Position numbers and translations under genes: made by a program
Shown here: piece by piece, positions 44,301-56,078 of the stretch
How the letters are laid out: the number at the start of each line of letters is the position of its first letter
Numbering within the stretch: position 1 is the first letter of the stretch
The notes under the pieces: model-generated
What the model was told of the DNA's origin: nothing
What the model saw: only the letters and a program-made list of their open reading frames with translations
The model's database searches: none
Assembly: GCF_022539505.1 (NCBI RefSeq)
Contig: NC_061513.1
Location: 348,235,696-348,299,695, forward strand
Length of the DNA: 64,000 nucleotides
Reading direction: 5' to 3'
Source of the DNA: Lolium rigidum
Lineage: Eukaryota; Streptophyta; Magnoliopsida; Poales; Poaceae

Positions 44301-44310
44301 TATTTATAAC
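44301..44310 (-). promoter_or_regulatory. TATA box of the antisense gene
   Basis: On the minus strand GTTATAAATA within CCTGTTATAAATAGGG, about 100 bp upstream of the ATG at 44200. Confidence 0.65.
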
Positions 44311-44664
44311 AGGGAATGCTTGGAGATCGTGGCCGTTACTTTGGTGATCGTGGGAAGATGGGAGAGGATCCAGTCGTACACGTGTTCGGAAGAAGAGTTA
44401 AAACCGGCGGCCATTACTCCCACTACGCGCGGAAATCGAGGAGGCACCTCGGTCAATGCACAAGGACTAGTCATTTACTAACTGACCGCGCAGAAGTAGG
44501 GTGGGCCCGTCAGGTCACGTCCTGTCTATCGAACCGCCGCAGTGGAAACGCATTGATGATGTCATAAGAAGTATCAACTCAACATGAAGCATCCGAAGGA
44601 AATATCGAGTTGCTTGACTTGAGTCTACACACGGTTGAAAGCATCCGTGCCTAGACTCGGGGCT

Positions 44665-45690
44665 TGATACGTCTCCAACGTATCCATAATTTCTGATGTT
44701 CCATGCTTGTTTTATGACAATACTTACATGTTTTGCTTGCACTTTATAATGTTTTTATGCGTTTTCCGGAACTAACCTATTAACAAGATGCCGAAGTGCC
44801 AGTTCCTGTTTTCTGTTGTTTTTGGTTCCAGAAAGGCTGTTCGGGCAATATTCTCGGAATTGGACGAAATCAACGCCAAACATCTTATTTTTCCTGGAAG
44901 GCCCCAGAACACCGAAGGAGAGTCGGAGGCGAGCCAGGGGGGCCCCACACGACAGGGCCGCGCGGGCTCCACCCTGGCCGCGCCGGCCTATGGGGAGGAG
45001 GCCCCGTGGCCCCTCCGACTCCGCCTCTTCGCCTATTTAAGCCGTCCCGACCTAAAAACCCGACACCAATTGACGAAACTCCAGAAAGACTCCAGGGGCG
45101 CCGCCGCCATCGCGAAACTCCAATTCGGGGGACGAAGTCTCTGTTCCGGCACCTGCCGGGACGGGGAAGTGCCCCGGAAGCCATCTCCATCGACGCCATC
45201 GCCTCCATCGTGCTCCGTGAGTAGTTCCCCCATGGACTACGGGTTCTAGCAGTAGCTAGTTGGTACTCTCTATCCCATGTACTTCAATACAATGATCTCA
45301 TGAGCTGCCTTACATGATTGAGATCCATCCGATGTAATCGGTGTTGTGTTTGTTGGGATCCGATGGATGATACATTATGATTAGTCTATCTATAAAGTTT
45401 GTGAAGTTATTGTCGCTGCAATCTTGTTATGCTTAATGCTTGTCACTAGGGCCCGAGTGGCATGATCTTAGATTTAAGCTCTATAATTATTGCTTAGATT
45501 GTATCTACAAGTTGTATGCACATGTCACTGTCTGGAACCAAAGGCCCCGAAGTGACAGAAATCGGGACAACCGGAGGGGATGGCGGTGATGTGAGGATCA
45601 CATGTTTTCACCAAGTGTTAATGCTTTTCTCCGGTACTCTATTAAAAGGAGTACCTTAATATCCAGTAGATTCCCTTGAGGCCCGGCTGC
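44665..45690 (+). repeat. Element F 5' LTR, first part
   Basis: TGATACGTCTCCAACG to CCCGGCTGC. GC-rich hairpin near 44957, TATA-like CTATTTAAGCC near 45033. Continues at 60072. Confidence 0.9.
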
Positions 45691-45771
45691 TGATGGCGTG
45701 TAACACACACGTTCGTTGGGAACCCCAAGAGGAAGGTATGTTGCACACAGTAGCAAGTTTTCCCTCAGAAA
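45691..45771 (-). repeat. Element I 3' LTR, terminal piece
   Basis: TGATGGCGTGTAACACAC matches 58470 onward at the other LTR, then runs into gap 2. Confidence 0.9.
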
Positions 45772-45871
45772 NNNNNNNNNNNNNNNNNNNNNNNNNNNNN
45801 NNNNNNNNNNNNNNNNNNNNNNNNNNNNNNNNNNNNNNNNNNNNNNNNNNNNNNNNNNNNNNNNNNNNNNN
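45772..45871. other. Assembly gap 2 (100 N)
   Basis: Exactly 100 N. About 1.1 kb of the I 3' LTR expected here is missing. Confidence 0.99.
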
Positions 45872-46222
45872 AGCTCTACTCATAAGTTCACACGGGGAGT
45901 ACACTCTACCTCTATCTCTGTTTTTATTTTGTTTTACTTTGTTTTTGCTTAGTTTACTTTTGTCTAGTTTATTAGTGCTTAGTTTATTTCTGTCTTGTTT
46001 TATTTTTCTTAGTTTACTTTTGTCTAGTTTTTTTTTTGTCTGGTTTTACTTTTCTCATATACCCAAAAATCCATAAAAAATTGAAAAACCTAAAAATTAA
46101 AAACTGCTGTTATGGGAGAACCCATAACCTACTTGGAGCTTATAGAATATTATAATAATTATAGAGAATCAAGAGCGGGAAAAGTGATGAGTGCTGTGAT
46201 AGAAAAATTGAATACAATTGCT
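45872..46222 (+). repeat. Misplaced copy of element F interior
   Basis: 351 bp near-identical to 60615-60966 (leader and first codons MGEPITYLELIEYY of the F frame), placed beside gap 2 inside an LTR of I. It joins the LTR sequence at a 3-base GCT overlap. Confidence 0.85.
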
Positions 46223-46281
46223 ATTTGTAGGCGGAAGGGCAACGCGGGGGGGGCACACGAGGGCCCCACACGCCAGGGCCG

Positions 46282-47995
46282 TGATGTCTACGGGTGCTTC
46301 TATTCTTGTAGACAGTGTTGGGCCTCCAAGAGCAGAGGTTTGTAGAACAGCAACAAGTTTCCCTTAAGTGGATCACCCAAGGTTTATCGAACTCAGGGAG
46401 GAAGAGGTCAAGGATATCCCTCTCATGCAACCCTGCAACCACAAAGCAAGAAGTCTCTTGTGTCCCCAACACACCTAATAGGTGCACTAGTTCGGCGAAG
46501 AGATAGTGAAATACAGGTGATATGAATAAATGCGAGCAGTAGTAACGGCGCTAGAAAAGTGCTTGCTGGCGTGCAGATGATGGTAGTAATATTGCAGTAA
46601 GTAAAGATGCAGTAAAACAGTAAACAAGCAGCGATAGCAGCGATAGCAGTATTTAGGAACAAGGCCTAGGGATCATACTTTCACTAGTGGACACTCTCAA
46701 CATTGATCACATAACAGAATAAATAGACAGATGCTAGACTCTACACCCTCTTGTTGGATGATGATAACCACTAACTGTGTAGGATTACACGAACCCTCAA
46801 TGCCGGAGTTAACAAGCTCCACAATATTCAATGTTCATATTTAAATAACCTTAGAGTGCAACAGATCAACACAACCAAACCAAGTACTAACATAGCATGC
46901 ACACTGTCACCTTCACACTACGAAAGGAGGAATAGATCACATCAATACTATCATAGCAATAGTTAACTTCATAATCTACAAGAGATCACAATCATAGCCC
47001 ACGCCAAGTACTACACGATGCACACACTGTCACCATTACACCGTGCAGGAGGAATAAACTACTTTAATAACATCACTAGAGTAGCACACAAATAAATTGT
47101 GATACAAAACACATTGCAATCATAAAAAGATATAAATAAGCACTTCACTATGCCATTCATAACAGCGAATAAGTATTCTGTGAAATATAGCCTAATAGAC
47201 CCACACGGTGCACACACTGTCACCTTTACACACGTGGGACAAGGAGTCTCCGGAGATCACATAAGTAAAATCCACTTGACTAGCACAATGACATCTAGAT
47301 TACAAGCATCATCATATGAATCTCAATCATGTAAGGCAGCTCATGAGATTATTGTATTGAAGTACATAGGAAAGAGATGAACCACATAGCTACCGGTACA
47401 GCCCCGAGCCTCGATGGATAACTACTCCCTCCTCATGGGAGACAACAGCGTTGATGAAGATGGCGGTGGTGTCGATGGAGAAGCCTTCCGGGGCACTTCC
47501 CCGTCCCGGCGGCGTGCCGGAACAGAGACTCCTGTCCCCCAGATCTTGGCTTCGCGATGGCGGCGGCTCTGGAAGGTTTTCTCTGGTTTCGTCGAACGTG
47601 GTAGGGTTTTCGCGACGGAGGCTTTAAGTAGGCGGAAGGGCAGCGTCAGAAGGGGTCTGGGGCCACCAGACACTAGGGCGGCGCGCCCCCCCCGGGCCGC
47701 GCCGCCACCATGTGTGGGCCCCCTGTGGCCCCTCTCGGCGGTTCTCGGGTGTTCGGAAGTTCCGGGGATTCTAAGATGCTTGGGCGTTGATTTCGTCCAA
47801 TTCCGAGAATATTTCCTTACTAGGATTTCTGAAACCAAAAACAGCAGAAAACGAGAACCGGCACTTCGGCATCTCGTCAATAGGTTAGTTCCGGAAAACG
47901 CATAAATATGACATATAATGTGTATAAAACATGTAGATATCATCAATAATGTGGCATGGAACATAAGAAATTATCGATACATCGGAGACGTATCA
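46282..47995 (-). repeat. Element H 3' LTR
   Basis: 1714 bp, A-type; plus strand TGATGTCTACGGG to GAGACGTATCA. Confidence 0.92.
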
Positions 47996-50561
47996 GCATC
48001 CCCAAGCTTAGTTCTGCTCGTCCCGAGCAGGTAAACGATAACAAAGATAATTTCTGGAGTGACATGCCATCATAACCTTGATCATACTATTATAAGCATA
48101 TGTAATGAATGCAGCGATCAAAACAATGGTAATGACAGTAAACAAATGAATCATAAAGCAAAGACTTTTCATGAATAGCACTTTCAAGACAAGCATCAAT
48201 AAGTCTTGCATAAGAGTTAACTCATAAAGCAATAAATCAAAGTAAAGGTATTGAAGCAACACAAAGGAAGATTAAGTTTCAGCAGTTGCTTTCAACTTAT
48301 AACATGTATATCTCATGGATAGTTGTCAATGCAAAGTAATATAACAAGTGCAATATGCAAGTATGTAGGAATCAATGCACAGTTCACACAAGTGTTTGCT
48401 TCTTGAGGTGGAGAGCAATAGGTGAACTGACTCAACATAAAAGTAAAAGAAAGGCCCTTCGCAGAGGAAAGCATCGATTTCTATATTTGTGCTAGAGCTT
48501 TTATTTTGAAAACATGAAATTTTTTTGTCAACGGTAGTAATAAAGCATATGTATCATGTAAATTATATCTTACAAGTTGCAAGCCTCATGCATAGTATAC
48601 TAGTAGTGCCCGCACCTTGTCCTAATTAGCTCGGATTACCAGGATTATCATTGCAATGCACATGTTTTAACCAAGTGTCACAAAGGGGTACCTCTATGCC
48701 GCCTGTACAAAGGTCTAAGGAGAAAGCTCGCATTGGATTTCTCGCTTTTGATTATTCTCAACTTAGACATCCATACCGGGACAACATAGACAACAGATAA
48801 TGGACTCCTCTTTAATGCATAAGCATACAACAACAGTTAAAATTCTCATAAGAGATTGAGGATTAGTTGTCCACACTGAAACTTCCACCATGAATCATGG
48901 CTTTAGTTAGCGTCCCAATGTTTTTCTCTAACAGTATGCATACTCAAACCATTTGATCATGAAAATCGCCCTTACTTCAGACAAGACGAACATGCATAGC
49001 AACTCACATGATATTCAACAAAGTGTTGATGGCGTCCCCAGAAACATGGTTATCGCACAACAAGTAACTTAATAAGAGATAAAGTGCATAAGTACATATT
49101 CAATACCACAATAGTTTTTAAGCTATTTGTCCCATGAGCTATATATTGCAAAGGCGAATGATGGAAATTTAAAGGTAGAACTCAAGAAATTTACTTTGGA
49201 ATGGCGGAGAAATACCATGTAGTAGGTAGGTATGGTGGACACAAATGGCATAGTGGTTGGCTCAAGGATTTTGGATGCATGAGAAGTATTCCCTCTCGAT
49301 ACAAGGTTTTGGCTAGCAAGGTTATTTGAAACAAACACAAGGATGAACCGGTACAGCAAAACTCACATAAAAGACATATTGTAAACATTATAAGACTCTA
49401 CACCGTCTTCCTTGTTGTTCAAAACTCTTTACTAGAAATTATCTAGACCTTAGAGAGACCAATTATGCAAACCAAATTTTAGCAAGCTCTATGTATTTCT
49501 TCATTAATAGGTGCAAAGTATATGATGCAAGAGCTTAAACATGAGCACAACAATTGCCAAGTATCAAATTATCCAAGACATTTTATCAATTACTACATGT
49601 AGCATTTCCCGTTTCCAACCATATAACAATTAACGAAGCAGTTTCAACCTTCGCCATGAACATTAAAAGCTAAGAACACATGTGTTCATACGAACCAGCG
49701 GAGTGTGTCTCTCTCCCACACAAGCATTTATTCAAACAAAAACACAAACAAAAGCACACGGACGCTCCAAGTAAAGTACATAAGATGTGACCGAATAAAA
49801 ATATAGTTTCAAGAGAAGGAACCTGATAATTTGTCGATGAAGAAGGGGATGCCTTGGGCATCCCCAAGCTTAGATGCTTGAGTCTTCTTGAAATATGAAG
49901 GGATGAACCACCGGGGCATCCCCAAGCTTAGACTCTTCACTCTTCTTGATCATAGTATATCATCCTCCTCTCTTGACCCTTGAAAACTTCCTCCACACCA
50001 AACTCAAAACAAACTCATTAGAGGGTTAGTGCATAATCAAAAATTCACATGTTCCAGAGGTGACACAATCATTCTTAACACTTCTGGACATTGCCCAAAG
50101 CTACTGGAAGTCAATGGAACAAAGGAATCCATCCCACATAACAAAAGAGGCAATGCGAAATAAAATGCAGAATCTGTCAAAACAGAACAGTCTGTAAAGA
50201 CGAATTTTAAAGTGGCACCAGACTTGCTCAAATGAAAATGCCCAAATTGAATGAAATTTGCGTACATATCTGAGGATCACTCACGTAAATTGGCATAATT
50301 TTCTGAGTTACCTACAGAGAATTAGGCCCAGATTCGTGACAGCAAAGAAATCTGCGCAGTAATCCAAATCTAGTATGAACCTTACTATCAAAGACTTTAC
50401 TTGGCACAACAATGCAACAAAATTAAGATAAGGAGAGGTTGCTACAGTAGTAACAACTTCCAAGACACAAATACAAAATAAAAGTACTGTAGTAAAATAA
50501 ACACATGGGTTATCTCCCAAGAAGTTCTTTCTTTATAGCCATTAAGATGGGCTCAGCAGTT
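47996..50561 (-). other. Element H 3' non-coding region
   Basis: No gene. Conserved: pre-tract hairpin (48014-48030), palindrome GGGGATGCC-TTG-GGCATCCCC (49845-49865), hairpin TGGGTTATCTCCCA (50506-50519). Confidence 0.75.
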
Positions 50562-51290
50562 TTAATGATGCACTCGCAAGAAATAAGAGTTGAAGCAAAA
50601 GAGAGCATCAAAAAGCAAATTCAAAACAAATTTAAGCCTAACATGCTTCCTATGAAAAGGAATCTTGTAAATAAACAAGTTCATGAAGAAAAAAGTAACA
50701 AGCATAGGAAGATAGAACAAGTGTAGCTTCAAAAATTTCAGCACATAGAGAGGCATTTTAGTAACATGAAAATTTCTACAACCATATTTTCCTCTCTCAT
50801 AATAACTTTCAGTAGCAACATGAGCAAACTCAACAATATAACTATCACATAAAGCATTCTTATCATGAGTCTCATGCATAAAATTATTACTACTCCCAAC
50901 ATAAGCAAAATCAATTTTATTAGTTGTAGTGGGAGCAAATTCAACAAAGTAGCTATCATTATTATTCTCATCATCAAATATAGGAGGCATAGTATAATCA
51001 TAATCAAATTTATCCTCCATAACAGGCGGTACTAAAAGACCAATATCATTATAATCATCATAAATAGGAGGCAAAGTATCATCAAAGTAAATTTTCTCCT
51101 CAATGCTTGGGGGACTAAAAATATCATGCTCATCAAAGCCAGCTTCCCCAAGCTTAGAATTTTCCATATCATTAGCAACAATGGTGTTCAAAGCGTTCAT
51201 ACTAATATGTTCCATAGGTTTTTTAATTTTCGCATCAAACCATCCATGTCTTAAATCAAGAAATAGAATAAGAAGCTCATTGTTGTCCAT
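50562..51290 (-). CDS. Element H ORF: same family as the element A ORF
   Basis: 242 residues, uninterrupted, starting MDNNELLILFLDL. Same plan as the A product: acidic, Asn-rich N-terminus with LPPIYDDYND and MPPIFDDENNND; the block YYERGKYGCRNFHVTK; a hydrophobic stretch about residues 184-207 (FYLPMLVTFFFMNLFIY); and a basic tail ending FLRVHH. H differs from A by small in-frame indels, so the frame has been kept in two separate copies. Function unknown, no retroviral domain seen. Confidence 0.65.
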   Translation of the reverse strand: MDNNELLILFLDLRHGWFDAKIKKPMEHISMNALNTIVANDMENSKLGEAGFDEHDIFSPPSIEEKIYFDDTLPPIYDDYNDIGLLVPPVMEDKFDYDYTMPPIFDDENNNDSYFVEFAPTTTNKIDFAYVGSSNNFMHETHDKNALCDSYIVEFAHVATESYYERGKYGCRNFHVTKMPLYVLKFLKLHLFYLPMLVTFFFMNLFIYKIPFHRKHVRLKFVLNLLFDALFCFNSYFLRVHH

Positions 51291-51453
51291 TATGCCTAAC
51301 TAGTGTAAACAAGAAACAAAAAGATGCAATTGCAGGATCTAAAGGAAATAGCTTCGAGCACACACACAACGGCGCCGTAAAAGTACTTTACCTGGGACCG
51401 AAGTATGAGTGCCTTTTACCTTTCCTCCCCGGAAACGGCGCCAGAAAAGTGCT

Positions 51454-53166
51454 TGATGTCTACGGGTGCTTCTATTCTTGTAGACAGTGTTGGGCCTCCA
51501 AGAGCAGAGGTTTGTAGAACAGCAGCAAGTTTCCCTTAAGTGGATCACCCAAGGTTTATCGAACTCAGGGAGGAAGAGGTCAAAGATATCCCTCTCATGC
51601 AACCCTGCAACCACAAAGCAAGAAGTCTCTTGTGTCCCCAACACACCTCATAGGTGCACTAGTTCGGCGAAGAGATAGTGAAATACAGGTGATATGAATA
51701 AATGCGAGCAGTAGTAACGGCGCCAGAAAAGTGCTTGCTGGCGTGCAGATGATGGTAGTAATATTGCAGGAAGTAAAGATGCAGTAAAACAGTAAACAAG
51801 CAGCGATAGCGATATTTAGGAACAAGGCCTAGGGATCATACTTTCACTAGTGGACACTCTCAACATCGATCACATAACAGAATAAATAGATAGATGCTTG
51901 ACTCTACACCCTCTTGTTGGATGATGAACACCACTAACTGTGTAGGATTACACGAACCCTCAATGCCGGAGTTAACAAGCTCCACAATATTCAATGTTCA
52001 TATTTAAATAACCTTAGAGTGCATAAAAGATCAACATAACCAAACCAAGTACTAACATAGCATGCACACTGTCACCTTCACACTACGAAAGGAGGAATAG
52101 ATCACATCAATACTATCATAGCAATAGTTAACTTTATAATCTACAAGAGATCACAATCATAGCCTACACCAAGTACTACACGATGCACACACTCGTCACC
52201 ATTACACCGTGCGGGAGGAATAAACTACTTTAATAACATCACTAGAGTAGCACACAGATAAATTGTGATACAAAACACATTGCAATCATAAAGAGATATA
52301 AATAAGCACTTCACTATGCCATTCATAACAACGAATAAGTATTCTGTGAAATATAGCCTAAGAGACCCACACGGTGCACACACTGTCACCTTTACACACG
52401 TGGGACAAGGAGTCTCCGGAGATCACATATGTAAAATCCACTTGACTAGCACAATGACATCTAGATTACAAGCATCATCATATGAATCTCAATCATGTAA
52501 GGCAGCTCATGAGATTATTGTATTGAAGTACATAGGAGAGAGATGAACCACATAGCTACCGGTACAGCCCCGAGCCTCGATGGAGAACTACTCCCTCCTC
52601 ATGGGAGACAAGCAGCGTTGATGAAGATGGCGGTGGTGTCGATGGAGAAGCCTTCCGGGGGCACTTCCCCGTCCCGGCGGCGTGCCGGAACAGAGACTCC
52701 TGTCCCCCAGATCTTGGCTTCGCGATGGCGGCGGCTCTGGAAGGTTTTCTCTGGTTTCGTCGAACGTGGTAGGGTTTTCGTGACGGAGGCTTTAAGTAGG
52801 CGGAAGGGCAGCGTCAGAAGGGGTCTGGGGCCACCAGACACTAGGGCGGCGCGCCCCCCTCCTGGGCCGCGCCGCCACCATGTTTGGGCCCCCTGTGGCC
52901 CCTCTCTGGCGGTTCTCGGGTGTTCCGGAAGCTCCCGGGGATTCTAAGATGCCGGGCGTTGATTTCGTCCAATTCCGAGAATATTTCCTTACTAGGATTT
53001 CGAAACCAAAAACAGCAGAAAACAGAGACCGGCACTTCGGCATCTCGTCAATAGGTTAGTTCCGGAAAACGCATAAATATGACATATAATGTGTATAAAA
53101 CATGTAGATATCATCAATAATGTGGCATGGAACATAAGAAATTATCGATACGTCGGAGACGTATCG
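51454..53166 (-). repeat. Element H 5' LTR
   Basis: 1713 bp; the terminal base is G instead of A (GTATCG), followed by the GGCCG duplication. Confidence 0.9.
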
Positions 53167-53171
53167 GGCCG

Positions 53172-53488
53172 CGCGGCCAAGACCCGGGCCGCGCCGCCCT
53201 GTTGTGGCGGCGCCTCGTGGCCCCACTTCCTTTCCCCTCGCTCTTCCGGAAGCTTCGTGCAAAAATAGGACCCCGGGCGTTGATTTCGTCCAATTCCGAG
53301 AATATTTCCTTTGTAGGATTTCTGAAACCAAAAACAGCAGAAAACAACAACTGGCTCTTCGGCATCTCGTTAATAGGTTAGTGCCGGAAAATGCATAAAT
53401 ACGACATATAATGTGTATAAAACATGTAAATATCATCAATAATGTGGCATGGAACATAAGAAATTATCGATACGTCGGAGACGTATCA
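53172..53488 (-). repeat. Element I 3' LTR, inner piece
   Basis: Continues the I 3' LTR after H, from GCGGCCAAGACCCGGG to GACGTATCA. Matches 59750-60066. Confidence 0.9.
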
Positions 53489-56078
53489 GCATCCCCAAGC
53501 TTAGTTCCTGCTCGTCCCGAGCAGGTAAACGATAACAAAGATAATTTCTGGAGTGACATGCCATCATAACCTTGATCATACTATTGTAAGCATATGTAAT
53601 GAATGAAGCGATCAAAACAATGGTAATGACATGAGTAAACAACTGAATCATAAAGCAAAGACTTTTCATGAATAGTACTTCAAGACAAGCATCAATAAGT
53701 CTTGCATAAGAGTTAACTCATAAAGCAATAAATCAAAGTAAAGGTATTGAAGCAACACAAAGGAAGATTAAGTTTCAGCGGTTGCTTTCAACTTATAACA
53801 TGTATATCTCATGGATAATTGTCAATGTAAAGTAATATAACAAGTGCAATATGCAAGTATGTAGGAATCAATGCACAGTTCACACAAGTGTTTGCTTCTT
53901 GAGGTGGAGAGAAATAGGTGAACTGACTCAACATAAAAGTAAAAGAAAGGTCCTTCAAAGAGGAAAGCATCGATTGCTATATTTGTGCTAGAGCTTTGGT
54001 TTTGAAAACATGAAACAATTTTGTCAACGGTAGTAATAAAGCATATGTATCATGTAAATTATATCTTACAAGTTGCAAGCCTCATGCATAGTATACTAAT
54101 AGTGCCCGCACCTTGTCCTATTTAGCTCGGATTACCAGGATTATCATCGCAATACACAGGTTTTAACCAAGTGTCACAAAGGGGTACCTCTATGCCGCCT
54201 GTACAAAGGTCTAAGGAGAAAGCTCGCATTTGGATTTCTCGCTTTTGATTATTCTCAACTTAGACATCCATACCGGGACAACATAGACAACGAGATAATG
54301 GACTCCTCTTTAATGCATAAGCATGTAGCAACAATTAATATTCTCATATGAGATTGAGGATATATGTCCAAAACTGAAACTTCCACCATGATTCATGGCT
54401 TTAGTTAGCGGCCCAATGTTCTTCTCTAACAATATGCATGCTCTAACCATTAAATGAGTGGTAAATCTCCCTTACTTCAGACAAGACGGACATGCATAAC
54501 AACTCACATGATATTCAACAAAGAGTTGATGGCGTCCCCAGGAACATGGTTATCGCACAACAAGCAACTTAATAAGAGATAAATGCATAAGTACATATTC
54601 AATACCACAATAGTTTTTAAGGCTATTTTGTCCCATGAGTTATATATTGCAAAGGCGAATGATGGAAATTTAAAGGTAGCACTCAAGAAATTTACTTTGG
54701 AATGGCGGAGAAATACCATGTAGTAGGTAGGTATCGTGGACACAAATGGAATAGTGGTTGGCTCAAGGATTTTGGATGCATGAGAAGTATTCCCTCTCGA
54801 TACAAGGTTTAGGCTAGCAAGGTTATTTGAAACAAACACAAGGATGAACCGGTGCAGCAAAACTCACATAAAAGACATATTGTAAACATTATAAGACTCC
54901 ACACCGTCTTCCTTGTTGTTCAAACTCAATACTAGAAATTATCTAGACTTTAGAGAGACCAAATATGCAAACCAAATTTTAGCAAGCTCTATGTATTTCT
55001 TCATTAATGGGTGCAAAGTATATGATGCAAGAGCTTAAACATGAGCACAACAATTGCCAAGTATCAAATTATTCAAGACATCTTAGAATTACTACATGTA
55101 GCATTTCCCAATTCCAACCATATAACAATTTAACGAAGAAGATTCAATCCTTCGCCATGAATACTATGAGTAAAGCCTAAGGACATATTTGTCCATATGC
55201 AACAACGGAGCGTGTCTCTCTCCCACACAATGAATGCTAGGATCCATTTTATTCAAACAAAAACAAAAACAAACCGACGCTCCAAGCAAAGTACATAAGA
55301 TGTGATGGAATAAAAATATAGTTTCGGGGGAGGAACCTGATAATGTTGTCGATGAAGAAGGGGATGCCTTGGGCATCCCCATGCTTAGACGCTTGAGTCT
55401 TCTTAAAATATGCAGGGGTGAACCACCGGGGCATCCCCAAGCTTAGAGCTTTCACTCTCCTTGATCATAGTGTATCATCTCCCTCTCTTGATCCTTGAAA
55501 ACTTCCTCCACACCAAACTCGAAACAACTCATTAGAGGGTTAGTGCACAATAAAAATTTACATGTTCAGAGGTGACATAATCATTCTTAACACTTCCGGA
55601 CATTGCACAAAGCTACTGGACATTAATGGATCAAAGAAATTCATCCAACATAGCGAAAGAGGCAATGCGAAATAAAAGGCAGAATCTGTCAAAACAGAAC
55701 AGTTCGTAAAGACGCATTTTAAAATGGCACCAGACTTGCTCAAATGAAAATGCCCAAATTGAATGAAAGTTGCGTACATATCTGAGGATCACTCACGTAA
55801 ATTGGAATAATTTTCTGAGTTACCTACAGAGAATTAGGCCCAGATTCGTGACAGCAAATAAATCTGTTTCTGCGCAGTAATCCAAATCTAGTATGAACCT
55901 TACTATCAAAGACTTTACTTGGTACAACAATGCATAAAACTAAGATAAGGAGAGGTTGCTACAGTAGTAAACAACTTCCAAGACTCAAATATAAAATAAA
56001 GGACTGTAGTAAAAACATGGGTTGTCTCCCATAAGCGCTTTTCTTTAACGCCTTTCAGCTAGGCGTAGAAAGTGTATA
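53489..56078 (-). other. Element I 3' non-coding region
   Basis: No gene. Polypurine tract GCATCCCCAAGCTTA (plus strand) at 53489, pre-tract hairpin 53507-53525, palindrome 55360-55380, hairpin TGGGTTGTCTCCCA 56018-56031. Confidence 0.78.

Larger units (their letters stand above)
46282..53166 (-). mobile_element. Element H: A-type non-autonomous LTR element inside I
   Basis: LTRs 46282-47995 and 51454-53166, primer site 51426-51443, one frame (51290-50562), non-coding 3' region. Target duplication GGCCG at 46277-46281 and 53167-53171, in the GC-rich hairpin of the I LTR. The uninterrupted I 5' LTR shows the empty site. Confidence 0.93.
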
